A stretch of DNA of 64,000 bases, taken from assembly GCA_965116565.1 (NCBI GenBank), contig OZ220699.1, forward strand, positions 930,001 to 994,000, written 5' to 3'. The notes beneath the pieces are model-generated. The model did no database searches and was not told the origin of the DNA. It saw only the letters and a list, made by a program, of their open reading frames with translations. Both the position numbers and the translations under genes were made by a program. Source of the DNA: Bin87 sp965116565 (lineage in GTDB: Bacteria; Chloroflexota; Dehalococcoidia; Lucifugimonadales; UBA3495). Shown here piece by piece: positions 39,990-48,241 of the stretch (its first letter is position 1; each line of letters opens with the position of its first letter).

Positions 39990-42110
39990 CTAGCCGATGA
40001 CAAGTCCCTCGGCGCGCAGGTCGTCCATGATTTCGTCGGCGACCGACTTGCGTATCTTGAACCGGCGCTCGAGCATGGTCGACGTCACGCGGGGGTTCCG
40101 CAAGGCGATGTCCCGAGCCTGGTCGAGGTAGTTGCCGTCGAAGCTGTTTTCGTTGCCTGGGCCGTCGCCACCGGGATCGCCGTCCGAATCCGATTCTTCG
40201 CTGAGGTCGATTTGGGGCAACGGCGGACCCTTCTGCTCTCGCCAGAAATCGATCAACCGGTCCATCTCGTCGTCGTAAACCAGGGTGCCCTGGCCGCGGC
40301 GAGCCTTTGGAAAATCGTTATTGAGCAACAGCAGGTCGCCCTTGCCCATGAGGGCCTCCGCGCCGCCCGTGTCTAGGATTACGCGAGAGTCCACCTGTGA
40401 GGCGACGGCGAAAGCGACGCGAGCCGGCACGTTGGCCTTGAGGAGGCCGGTGACGACCTTGACGGATGGGCGTTGGGTCGCGAGAACCATGTGGATGCCG
40501 GCGGCGCGACCGAGCTGGGCGAGACGGACCAGTTGCTGTTCAACCTCGAGGCCGCCGGTCATCATCAGATCGGCGAGCTCGTCCACGATCAGGACCAGGA
40601 ACGACATGGGCTCAGGGGATTTGGAGTTATAACCGGCGATGTTGCGGACGCCCAAGTCCTCCATCATCTTGTAGCGGCGGGTCATCTCGTTGATGAGTCC
40701 CCGCAGGGCGGGTTGAACCTCGTCCGGCTCGACGATCACGGGCATGACGAGGTGCGGAATCCCGTTGAACGGGGTCAGTTCCACCCGCTTTGGGTCCACC
40801 ATGATCATCCGCAACTGGTCGGGCGGGCGCGTCATCAACAACGACGCCACCAACGAGTTTATGCACACGCTCTTGCCGGATCCGGTAGCGCCGGCGATGA
40901 GCAGGTGGGGCATGGCGGCCAGGTCAAGGACCAACGACGCGCCGCCGGCGTCTTCACCGAGCGCGAACGCCAGGCCACCTTTCTGAACAATTTTGCCGAA
41001 GTCCTGCCCTTCGACGATTGACTTCATGAGCACCTTGCCGGGGGAGGGATTGGGTACTTCCAGGCCGACCAAACCTTCGCCGGGTTCAGGCGTTTCGATG
41101 ATACGGATGTAGGGACTCTTGAGGGCCAACGCCAGGTCTTTCTGTTGCTTGGCAATGTCGCTGACCCGGACCCGGCTGGGTCGTGGTTTTGCCGCGCCTT
41201 CCCGTCCGGGCTTTTGCGGCACGTAGCCGGGGACAAGCCCGAAACGGATCACCCTTGGGCCTGCTTTCACGTCCTCGATATCGACATAGACACCGTGCTC
41301 GGAGAGCGCCTCCTTGATTTCGTCGGACATTCCGGCGATTGCGGAGTGGTCCATTTGGTGAGATTCGGCCGGGGCGAGGATGTCGAGAGGAGGCAATTGC
41401 CATCCGCTGCTCGATGTGGAGGTGGGCAATGCGGTTGGAGCGCCGTCCGGTTGTGGTTCCTCCGGATCGGATCGCCTGGACTTTTTCGGCGCTTTTTGCC
41501 TGGGAACCCTGGCGTCCTGTTTGCGGCTGCTGATCAGGTGGGCGACGCCCCGGGTGGTTGCCACCATCCCGGCGACCAACAAGCGCCCGACGATTGCCGC
41601 GCCGGCGGCTGCGGCCACCAATGCTGCCCACACAACGATGGCAGCGTATCGGGCCGCCGCCCAATACCAACGAACGGATTCAGGTATCAACAGCAACCCG
41701 ATGAGAGCGATGGCTACAGCGCACTGCAGGAGCGCCACGAGGGCGTTGCCGCCGGTGAGTGCGTAGCCCCAGGGGCCAGACATTCCATACGAGTACAGGG
41801 CGCCGCTGTCGCCTCGGACAAACGCTGCTCCGCCGATGAGTATCGCCAGTAGCAATCCGCTGGCGAGCCACCACCGCCAGGCGGTGAAGAGGGCGGTGGG
41901 TCGATGCAATAGAACCAGCAATGCGGTCGTCGCATAAAGACCCGCCGCCGCCCAGCCAAATGCCAATGTCTCCGCGAACCATGCCCTGACGTCGGGGACG
42001 AACCACGCCAGCGCGGCGGCGACCAGGGCCGCCACCGAAAGGATTGAGAACTCTACCGCGAACCGAAACCAGTTGAAATCACGGCCGCCGGTTAACGCGA
42101 AAGCGGACAT
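39990..42110 (-). CDS. ftsK: FtsK/SpoIIIE family DNA translocase
   Basis: 706 residues. Four or five transmembrane helices occupy residues 15-185, then a short Pro/Ser linker (about 200-245), the alpha/beta motor domain with Walker A GATGSGKS at about 407-414 and Walker B LLVLIVDELADLMM, and a C-terminal gamma winged helix (MLERRFKIRKSVADEIMDDL) that reads KOPS-like sites. It pumps chromosome ends through the division septum. The linker is much shorter than in E. coli FtsK. AGGA is 5 nt before the ATG. Confidence 0.95.
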   Translation of the reverse strand: MSAFALTGGRDFNWFRFAVEFSILSVAALVAAALAWFVPDVRAWFAETLAFGWAAAGLYATTALLVLLHRPTALFTAWRWWLASGLLLAILIGGAAFVRGDSGALYSYGMSGPWGYALTGGNALVALLQCAVAIALIGLLLIPESVRWYWAAARYAAIVVWAALVAAAAGAAIVGRLLVAGMVATTRGVAHLISSRKQDARVPRQKAPKKSRRSDPEEPQPDGAPTALPTSTSSSGWQLPPLDILAPAESHQMDHSAIAGMSDEIKEALSEHGVYVDIEDVKAGPRVIRFGLVPGYVPQKPGREGAAKPRPSRVRVSDIAKQQKDLALALKSPYIRIIETPEPGEGLVGLEVPNPSPGKVLMKSIVEGQDFGKIVQKGGLAFALGEDAGGASLVLDLAAMPHLLIAGATGSGKSVCINSLVASLLMTRPPDQLRMIMVDPKRVELTPFNGIPHLVMPVIVEPDEVQPALRGLINEMTRRYKMMEDLGVRNIAGYNSKSPEPMSFLVLIVDELADLMMTGGLEVEQQLVRLAQLGRAAGIHMVLATQRPSVKVVTGLLKANVPARVAFAVASQVDSRVILDTGGAEALMGKGDLLLLNNDFPKARRGQGTLVYDDEMDRLIDFWREQKGPPLPQIDLSEESDSDGDPGGDGPGNENSFDGNYLDQARDIALRNPRVTSTMLERRFKIRKSVADEIMDDLRAEGLVIG

Positions 42111-42220
42111 AGCGATCCTCCTGCTGGTTGCACTGTCGGCGAGGCCTTTAACCCAGTTCGCCGCTGTCGGGCAGCGGCGTCAGGTGCGCAGGTTTCGATT
42201 GTGCGGTAGTCGGGCTGCCG

Positions 42221-43903
42221 TCAGGTGTCCAGGATTACCGGGATAATCATAGGGCGTTTGTTGAGGTTGCTGCGGAGGAACTGGCGAGCGACTTTCCGGA
42301 TTTTTGCCTGCGCCGACTCCTGGTTATTCACGAACGGGATGCCGGCGACCTCCATTTCGACGATCTCGGCCAAACCGCGAAAAGCGTCGGGCAGGTCGCG
42401 CTGCTCCAGGAATCCGCTGGCGGCAACCTGCACGGGGCCCACGATTTCGCCCTGGGCGTTCAGGCCGGCGCATACGACCACGACGCCGTCCCGGGCGAGC
42501 GATCTGCGCTCACGCAAGACGGCAGAGTCGGTTTCCATCACGGTGAGGCCGTCGAGGTAGATCGGGCCGGCGGGTATCGAGTCGACGACGGCCGCGCCGG
42601 ATTCGTCGATTTCCATTATGTCCCCGTCCTCCAGGACGAAAATGCCATCCGGCGCGACGTTCAACTCCCAGGCCAGTTGGGCGTGGGCGCGCAGGTGGCG
42701 GAACTCGCCGTGGACCGGCACGAAATACCGGGGTCGGGTCAGATTGAGCATGAGCTTGAGCTCTTCCTGGCTGGCATGGCCATGGACGTGGACGGGCGCG
42801 ATGCGGTCGTAGAGCACGTTGGCGCCCTGCCGGAGGAGGTTGTCGATGGTCTGGCTGACCGCGCGCTCGTTGCCGGGGATCGGAGTCGCCGAGATGATGA
42901 CCGTGTCGCCCTCCATGAGGTCGACGTCCCGGTTCTCGCCGTTGGCGATCCGCACGAGGGCGGAGGTGGGCTCGCCCTGGCTGCCGGTGGTCATCAAGAC
43001 AACACGGTTTGGTGACCAATTGTCGGCTTCACGCACCGGGATGATGGTCCCGGGACGGGCGTCCAGATAGCCCATTTCGGTTGCCATCTGGACGTTGGCC
43101 ACCATGCTGCGACCGACGAAAGCGACCTTGCGTCCGTGTTTTTCGGCGGCTGTGATCACCTGTTGGATCCGACTGATGAGTGATGCGAAGGTGGCGATGA
43201 TTACTCGGCCGGAGGCGTCCGCCATCGCGCGGTCCAGAGCGGGGGACATAACCTGCTCTGACGGCGTGTATCCAGGCAGTTCGGCGTAGGTGGAGTCGGA
43301 GAACAACAGCAGAACTCCGTCGGCGCCACGAGCGGCGAGGGCCGGCAAATCGATGGTATGACCGTCCACCGGGGTGTGATCGATCTTGAAATCGCCGGTG
43401 TGGATGATGGCGCCCAACGGGGTTTCAATGCAGATGCCCATCGCGTCGGGGATGGAGTGACACACCCGGAACCAGGTGGCGCGGAAGTTGTCGCCGAACG
43501 AGATGGGTTCTTCGGGTTCGATGGCGTGGACGGTCATGTCGCGGGTGCGGCGACGTTCGTGCAGCTTGACCTGGATCAGGCCGTGGGCGAGGCGTGGGGC
43601 GTACACCGGCACTTCCAGATCGGGCAGGACGTAGGGCAGCGCGCCGATGTGGTCTTCGTGGCCGTGGGTGATCAGTATTCCACGCACCCGGTGAGCGCGA
43701 GCCGCGAGGTAGGAAACATCGGGGATGATGAGATCGACCCCGGGCATGTCCTCCGTGGGGAACTGGATTCCACAGTCGATGACGATGATGTCCTCGCCGC
43801 ACTCAAGGGCCATCATATTCTTGCCGATTTCGCCCAAACCGCCCAGTGGCACCACTCGGATGGAGGCGCCGTCTGGGGGATTAGGCAATGAGCGATTGAC
43901 CAA
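42221..43903 (-). CDS. rnj: Ribonuclease J
   Basis: About 560 residues. Endo/5'-exoribonuclease of the metallo-beta-lactamase/beta-CASP class, central to mRNA decay and rRNA maturation in bacteria without RNase E-led decay. RVVPLGGLGEIGKNMM opens the domain; zinc motif THGHEDHIG is near residue 80, beta-CASP GRSMVANVQMATEMGYL and HVHGHASQEELKLML follow. I prefer the TTG at 43903 with AAGGA 7 nt upstream; a TTG at 43918 overlaps the udg stop. It is coupled to the udg gene. Confidence 0.94.
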   Translation of the reverse strand: MVNRSLPNPPDGASIRVVPLGGLGEIGKNMMALECGEDIIVIDCGIQFPTEDMPGVDLIIPDVSYLAARAHRVRGILITHGHEDHIGALPYVLPDLEVPVYAPRLAHGLIQVKLHERRRTRDMTVHAIEPEEPISFGDNFRATWFRVCHSIPDAMGICIETPLGAIIHTGDFKIDHTPVDGHTIDLPALAARGADGVLLLFSDSTYAELPGYTPSEQVMSPALDRAMADASGRVIIATFASLISRIQQVITAAEKHGRKVAFVGRSMVANVQMATEMGYLDARPGTIIPVREADNWSPNRVVLMTTGSQGEPTSALVRIANGENRDVDLMEGDTVIISATPIPGNERAVSQTIDNLLRQGANVLYDRIAPVHVHGHASQEELKLMLNLTRPRYFVPVHGEFRHLRAHAQLAWELNVAPDGIFVLEDGDIMEIDESGAAVVDSIPAGPIYLDGLTVMETDSAVLRERRSLARDGVVVVCAGLNAQGEIVGPVQVAASGFLEQRDLPDAFRGLAEIVEMEVAGIPFVNNQESAQAKIRKVARQFLRSNLNKRPMIIPVILDT

Positions 43904-43914
43904 GTTGGCGTCCT

Positions 43915-44667
43915 TCAAAAAAGGCGTTGCTGGCCGGGCGGCGGTTCTTCGGCGGGTGGCGCCGGGGGTTCTTCCGGTGGCGTCTCAGGCTGGGTTTCGA
44001 CGGGGGAGCGTTCCGTTGCAGTCTGCAGCATGTCCCACAGTGATGGCGGCGGCGCCTCGGCTGCGTATTCAGCGGGTTCCTCTCGGATGCTCTCGCCGGA
44101 CGCGGGTTCGGCCTGCATGCGTAGAACGTCGAGCAAACCTGGCACCTTGGCAAAATCCTCTTCTATGGAGGCGCGCATCTCCTGGCGGCGGAGGCCGGCG
44201 GCCGGGTGCATGATGGGGAAAATGCGTCGCCCAGCGGCGGTTCGCAGTTGGCCGCGAACGCGGCTGATGCTCTGACCGGGGAAGAAGCGCGACATTGAAA
44301 AGCGACCCAGGGTAATGATCAACAGCGGGTCGATGAGTTCAATCTGCCGGTCGAGGTATTTGCTGCAGGCGGATATCTCGTTGGGCGCGGGATCACGGTT
44401 GTTGGGAGGACGGCATTTGACCATGTTGGCGATGTAGACCTGATCCCGCGTCATGCCGATGGATTGGAGCAGTTCTTCCAGGAAATTTCCCGCCGGGCCG
44501 ACGAAGGGACGACCCTGGCGGTCTTCGTGGAAGCCGGGCCCCTCGCCGATGAAAAGGATCTCGGCACCGGCCGGTCCTTCACCGGGCACCGCGTTGGTTC
44601 GCGACACGTGAAGGGGACAATCCGTACAGCTTCTGACTCGATTTTCGAGGTCTTCCAGCGTGTCCAT
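43915..44667 (-). CDS. Uracil-DNA glycosylase family 4 with proline-rich C-terminal tail
   Basis: 250 residues from the ATG at 44667. Removes uracil from DNA. Four Fe-S cysteines: CTDCPL (about 14 and 17), VKCRPP (about 86), ACSKYL (about 102). The active-site GEGPGFHEDRQGRPFVGPAG and IMHPAAGLRR are in place. The last 70 residues, rich in Pro and Glu (PPEEPPAPPAEEPPPGQQRL), are beyond the usual family end and end in QQRLF, reminiscent of clamp-binding peptides. Followed at once by rnj. Confidence 0.92.
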   Translation of the reverse strand: MDTLEDLENRVRSCTDCPLHVSRTNAVPGEGPAGAEILFIGEGPGFHEDRQGRPFVGPAGNFLEELLQSIGMTRDQVYIANMVKCRPPNNRDPAPNEISACSKYLDRQIELIDPLLIITLGRFSMSRFFPGQSISRVRGQLRTAAGRRIFPIMHPAAGLRRQEMRASIEEDFAKVPGLLDVLRMQAEPASGESIREEPAEYAAEAPPPSLWDMLQTATERSPVETQPETPPEEPPAPPAEEPPPGQQRLF

Positions 44668-44734
44668 GACCAATCCTGTCCTCGACCGGCACCGCAGTCA
44701 GTTCCGACGTGACAGGATCGGCAGTGGGTAACCG

Positions 44735-44995
44735 CTATATGTCCTGCACGCCCTTGCCTTTGAGGTACTCGACAGCGTCGGCGACCGTGTGAATCTCTCC
44801 GGCGTCCTCGTCGGGGATCTCGATGGTGTTGCCATCGGAACTGAATTCCTCTTCGAAAGCCATAATCAACTCGACCAGGTCGAGGGAATCTGCTCCCAAG
44901 TCGTCCTGGAAGGATGATTCTTCGGTCACATCGGCAGCATCGACGCCGAGTTTGTCGACGACGATGTCGGTGATGCGCTCAAGCACGGTACTCAA
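44735..44995 (-). CDS. acpP: Acyl carrier protein
   Basis: 86 residues. Carries growing acyl chains on a phosphopantetheine attached to Ser37 in GADSLDLVELIMAFEEEF. Acidic, four-helix. TTG start with GGAG 8 nt upstream; the only nearby ATG is out of frame and soon meets a stop. It lies between nusB and udg in the fabD-containing operon. Confidence 0.96.
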   Translation of the reverse strand: MSTVLERITDIVVDKLGVDAADVTEESSFQDDLGADSLDLVELIMAFEEEFSSDGNTIEIPDEDAGEIHTVADAVEYLKGKGVQDI

Positions 44996-45060
44996 AGGTT
45001 CATCTCCACGGGAGGGCGGCGTCCGGACGCCGCAATAATTGCGTTAGTAATTGTAGGTGG

Positions 45061-45531
45061 TCATCCAACGCCTGGGTCGGATTGGCGGATTTCGGTCGAG
45101 TCGCCAAGCACCGACCCGAGCACACCGTTTACGAATCGCGCGCTGCTCTCGCTCCCAAATTCTGAGGCTAATTCGGTGGCTTCGCTGATGACGACCCGGC
45201 GGGGAACTTGTGCCCGATTCAGCATCTCATAGATTGCCACACGCAATATGCTGCGGTCAACGATGGCCAGCAAGTTGACCGGCAGGGCGGGAGCGTATTG
45301 CTGGATCATTGAGTCCAAGTTCTCTACATCTTCGAGGATGCCGGCGATCATGCCTTCAGCATTGCGACGGACGGCACGGGGCACGGGCGTTTCCAAGCAT
45401 AGCCAATCGACGGTTTGGGGTTCGAAGCGGCCACGCAGATCATGCATATAGAGACATTGCAACGTCAAGACGCGAGCCTGACGGCCCACCGGAGGGTTGC
45501 GCTTACCAGGCAAACTTTGCCGGGTGGTCAT
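45061..45531 (-). CDS. nusB: Transcription antitermination protein NusB
   Basis: 156 residues. NusB binds boxA RNA with NusE (S10) to prevent early termination in rRNA operons. RQARVLTLQCLYMHDL at the N-terminus, DRSILRVAIYEMLNRAQVPRR and SSARFVNGVLGSVLGD at the C-terminus are family signatures. I use the ATG at 45531 in preference to a TTG 9 bp upstream. Placed between fabD and acpP. Confidence 0.92.
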   Translation of the reverse strand: MTTRQSLPGKRNPPVGRQARVLTLQCLYMHDLRGRFEPQTVDWLCLETPVPRAVRRNAEGMIAGILEDVENLDSMIQQYAPALPVNLLAIVDRSILRVAIYEMLNRAQVPRRVVISEATELASEFGSESSARFVNGVLGSVLGDSTEIRQSDPGVG

Positions 45532-45576
45532 GGTGACCAACCCCCGCCGATGGTGGTTGCAATGCTAGCGCCGGCC

Positions 45577-46527
45577 CTACTGCTGGTCGGTTGCGACTTT
45601 GCGTATGGAGTCCGAGTCCGACAGCGTCAGCGCCTCGACGCCGGGGTCGATTCGCCGGACCAGACTGGACAGCACGCGAGCGGGTCCAAACTCCACGAAC
45701 CGGTTCACGCCGGAGTCGAGCATGTACTGAACCGAGTGTTTCCACAGCACGCAGTTGCACAAGCCGGTGAGCAACTCCTGGCGCGCCTGTTCTGCGTTGG
45801 TGATGGCGACGCCGGTGGAGTTGGCGACGACCGGGCACTGAGGGTTCTGGAGGGCGATGCCATCTATGGCATCAGTGAGGCCTTCCTGCGCCAGTTCCAT
45901 CAAACGCGAATGAAAAGCTCCGCTCACCGCAAGGGGCACGACTTTCTTCGCGCCGCGGGCGGACGCGAGATCCATCGCCCGGGCCAGAGCCATCTTGTCG
46001 CCGCTGATCACGATCTGGTCGTCGGAGTTGATATTGGCCATCTCAACGCCGGCGTCCTGTGCGACCTGCGCCACCACCATTTCATCCAGGCCAATGATGG
46101 CGGCCATGGAACCGGGTCTGGCTTCCGACGCTTCGTGCATCAGACGGCCGCGTTCGCGGACCAGGCGGATGCCGTCGCTGAAATCCATCACGCCGCCTAC
46201 GACCATGGAGGTGTATTCGCCGAGGCTGTGTCCGGCGACCGCCGCCGGCCGCGGCGCGGATGCTCCCAGGAACTCCTGCCAGGCCCGCCAGATGGCAATG
46301 CTGACGGTCATGATGGCAGGCTGGGCGAAAGCGGTGTCCTGCAGGGTTTCCGAGGGGCCTTCGAACATCACCTGCGTGAGGTTCACGCCGAGGCTCTCGT
46401 CCGCCTCCTCGAACACGGAGCGGGCTGCGGGGGATGTTTCGTAGAGGGATTGTCCCATGCCGACTTTCTGGGCGCCCTGCCCGGGAAAGATGAACGAATA
46501 CATGGGAGCTCGTTCGATATCAGTCAT
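45577..46527 (-). CDS. fabD: Malonyl-CoA:ACP transacylase
   Basis: 316 residues from the ATG at 46527, with GGAGGG 9 nt upstream. Loads malonyl groups on ACP. FIFPGQGAQKVGMGQSLYE, catalytic Ser101 in AGHSLGEYTS, and the second catalytic His in VSGAFHSRLM are all present; NSDDQIVISG is the conserved core. It follows rpmF by 20 bp, a classic gene order in which fatty-acid synthesis and ribosomal genes are joined. Confidence 0.95.
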   Translation of the reverse strand: MTDIERAPMYSFIFPGQGAQKVGMGQSLYETSPAARSVFEEADESLGVNLTQVMFEGPSETLQDTAFAQPAIMTVSIAIWRAWQEFLGASAPRPAAVAGHSLGEYTSMVVGGVMDFSDGIRLVRERGRLMHEASEARPGSMAAIIGLDEMVVAQVAQDAGVEMANINSDDQIVISGDKMALARAMDLASARGAKKVVPLAVSGAFHSRLMELAQEGLTDAIDGIALQNPQCPVVANSTGVAITNAEQARQELLTGLCNCVLWKHSVQYMLDSGVNRFVEFGPARVLSSLVRRIDPGVEALTLSDSDSIRKVATDQQ

Positions 46528-46547
46528 TCGGCCGCCCTCCAATCGCT

Positions 46548-46727
46548 TCACACTGCCACCGAACGCCCGCGATAGTAACCACAGCCGGGGCACGCGGCGT
46601 GGGGCCGCTTTGCCTGCCGGCAACGGGGACAACGTGCAGGGCTCATGGCGCGGAGTCGGTAAGCCGGCGAAGAAAGCCGGCGTCCCTTTCGGGCTCGAGT
46701 CAATTTTTTGTTCGGTAGTGCACCCAT
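46548..46727 (-). CDS. rpmF: 50S ribosomal protein L32
   Basis: 59 residues, easily overlooked by length filters. From ATG at 46727 it reads MGALPNKKLTRARKGRRLSS, then four cysteines in CPRCRQAKRPHAACPGC, and GYYRGRSVAV to a TGA at 46548-46550. The zinc-ribbon (CxxC-x9-CxxC), basic N-terminus and GYYRGR ending are diagnostic of L32. It lies between yceD (DUF177) and fabD, exactly the order seen in many bacteria. Confidence 0.93.
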   Translation of the reverse strand: MGALPNKKLTRARKGRRLSSPAYRLRAMSPARCPRCRQAKRPHAACPGCGYYRGRSVAV

Positions 46728-46790
46728 TTTGGTTCCGATTCATGCCGATGCAGGTGTGGAAAAACAACTGTGTCGGCGGCGTTTTTTGTT

Positions 46791-47309
46791 TCAGGTTTCG
46801 ACCATCAGGGAGCGCAAGGCCGCCCACCTGGGGTCGATGTCTTCGGCATAGCATCCGCATTCGTTGTGGTTACGGTTGACGCCGCAACGGTCGCAGATGC
46901 CATTACAGTCCAGTTTGCAGAGTGGTTTCAGGGGCAAGATCCCCAAAGCGGCTTGTCGGACCGCTTCAGCCAGGTCCAGAAGGTTATCCGCTCCAATGTA
47001 CAAGCCTTCCCAATCGGGAGGCGGGGACATCCGGCGACCGGTCCTGCCGTCGATTTCGGGAAAGTATTCCTCGTCGATTTCCAGATCCAGCGTATGGCTG
47101 GACTCTGCCAGGCAACGGCTGCAATCCTGCGAAACCTGCGCAGTCACCAGCGCCTGTACCCAAATTCCGTGGTGGGTGCGGACTAGCTTGACGTGGCCGG
47201 CGGCGCTATCGACGGGAACAAGAAATTCTGAAGACTCTCCTTTCGTTATCGTGAAAAGCCGTTCGGAACCGATGGGTTCCTTCAACAATTGAGAGACGTT
47301 GTAATTCAT
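46791..47309 (-). CDS. yceD: YceD family protein (DUF177)
   Basis: 172 residues. DUF177 proteins precede rpmF and are implicated in 23S rRNA or L32 metabolism. VSQDCSRCLAESSHTLDLEI and LCKLDCNGICDRCGVNRNHN carry paired CxxC motifs that may bind zinc; DPRWAALRSL near the end is the family signature. First gene of the long minus-strand operon, about 37 nt from a predicted transcription start. Confidence 0.93.
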   Translation of the reverse strand: MNYNVSQLLKEPIGSERLFTITKGESSEFLVPVDSAAGHVKLVRTHHGIWVQALVTAQVSQDCSRCLAESSHTLDLEIDEEYFPEIDGRTGRRMSPPPDWEGLYIGADNLLDLAEAVRQAALGILPLKPLCKLDCNGICDRCGVNRNHNECGCYAEDIDPRWAALRSLMVET

Positions 47310-47352
47310 TATGGCACCGCCGGAGGCGAGCGCATGAAATCGCCTTTTGGGG

Positions 47353-47381
47353 ATTATAGGTTGACGTTTATGCTATGGCAA
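47353..47381 (-). promoter_or_regulatory. Strong promoter of the yceD-rpmF-fabD operon
   Basis: Minus strand: TTGCCA (47376-47381), 17-bp spacer, perfect TATAAT (47353-47358), in an unusually AT-rich stretch. Leader about 37 nt. Confidence 0.75.
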
Positions 47382-47439
47382 GCAATGGCTTTGTCAATTT
47401 TTAGAAAAATTTTATCGTGGCCTGTCAAACCGTGGTCTG

Positions 47440-47850
47440 TCAATCGGATGCGGAGTTGGCTTTGATGTAGTCGATTATATCGTTAGTGGACGTGCCGGGT
47501 CCGAATACGGCGGACACACCCATTTGGGCCAGGGGTTCCCGGTCGGCTTCGGGCACGATGCCGCCCAGAACCACAATGACATCGTCCATTCCCTGCTCGC
47601 GCAGTAGCCGCATGATTTCGGGCAGCAGTTCCATGTGGGCCCCGGAGAGTATGCTCAGGCCCAGCACGGAGACGTCCTCCTGCGCGGCGGCCTGAACCAC
47701 CATCTGCGGCGTCTGTCGGATGCCCGTGTAGATGACCTCCATCCCGGCGTCGCGCAGCGCGCGGGCGATGACCTTGGCGCCACGATCGTGGCCGTCCAGC
47801 CCGGGCTTGGCCACCAGGACGCGGATGGGGTTGTTGACGTCGGTCACCAT
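47440..47850 (-). CDS. Methylmalonyl-CoA mutase small, cobalamin-binding subunit
   Basis: 136 residues from the ATG at 47850. The Rossmann-like B12 domain has the cobalt-ligand motif KPGLDGHDRGAKVIARAL, SVLGLSILSGAHMELLPEI and VVLGGIVPEADREPL. It binds adenosylcobalamin for the catalytic subunit encoded 14-15 kb away, making a split mutase. The frame stays open upstream to 48087 but that sequence lacks family similarity. No ribosome site is evident, so the start is likely but not certain. Confidence 0.9.
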   Translation of the reverse strand: MVTDVNNPIRVLVAKPGLDGHDRGAKVIARALRDAGMEVIYTGIRQTPQMVVQAAAQEDVSVLGLSILSGAHMELLPEIMRLLREQGMDDVIVVLGGIVPEADREPLAQMGVSAVFGPGTSTNDIIDYIKANSASD

Positions 47851-48095
47851 GTTGTTGCGGCTCGCTGCATCACCAAGGTCGGCTATATGTGCCGACCCAA
47901 GTCGTACAATTTTCGCAGATGACATTCCCAGGCGCAATAGCCGCGATCTTGCGCTACGAGGAATTGCTTCGGACCGAAAGCGGATAGACTTACGGTAATG
48001 ATCTACCGAATCATTCTGAATGAGCGCAGGCAGACTGCTTATTCCAGATACCCATGAAGCGACTTCGTCCGCGGATGTCCGGACCACGCGAGCCG

Positions 48096-48125
48096 TTGAC
48101 AGTTTCAGAGTATTTTACCTATCCT
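48096..48125 (+). promoter_or_regulatory. Promoter of tRNA-Arg(UCU)
   Basis: Perfect TTGACA (48096-48101), 18-bp spacer, TATCCT (48120-48125), 11 bp before the tRNA. Confidence 0.65.
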
Positions 48126-48136
48126 AAATGTGGCGC

Positions 48137-48212
48137 GTCCCAGTAGCTCAGTGGACAGAGCGGCTGCCTTCTAAGCAGCTGGCCGCGGGTTCGAATCCTG
48201 CCTGGGACGCCA
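48137..48212 (+). tRNA. tRNA-Arg (anticodon UCU)
   Basis: Acceptor GTCCCAG (48137-48143) pairs with CTGGGAC (48202-48208), discriminator G, encoded CCA. Anticodon stem GCTGC/GCAGC holds loop CTTCTAA, anticodon TCT. T-arm contains GGGTTCGAATCCT. Confidence 0.95.
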
Positions 48213-48241
48213 TTTTCATGCTTGAAATTGGAGCGTAAACG

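Noticed and set aside
47851..48087. Upstream extension of the B12-binding subunit
   Set aside because: In-frame sequence has no B12-subunit similarity; the domain is complete from 47850.
48137..48212. tRNA gene as an integrated-element attachment site
   Set aside because: No integrase and no repeated tRNA 3' end found nearby.
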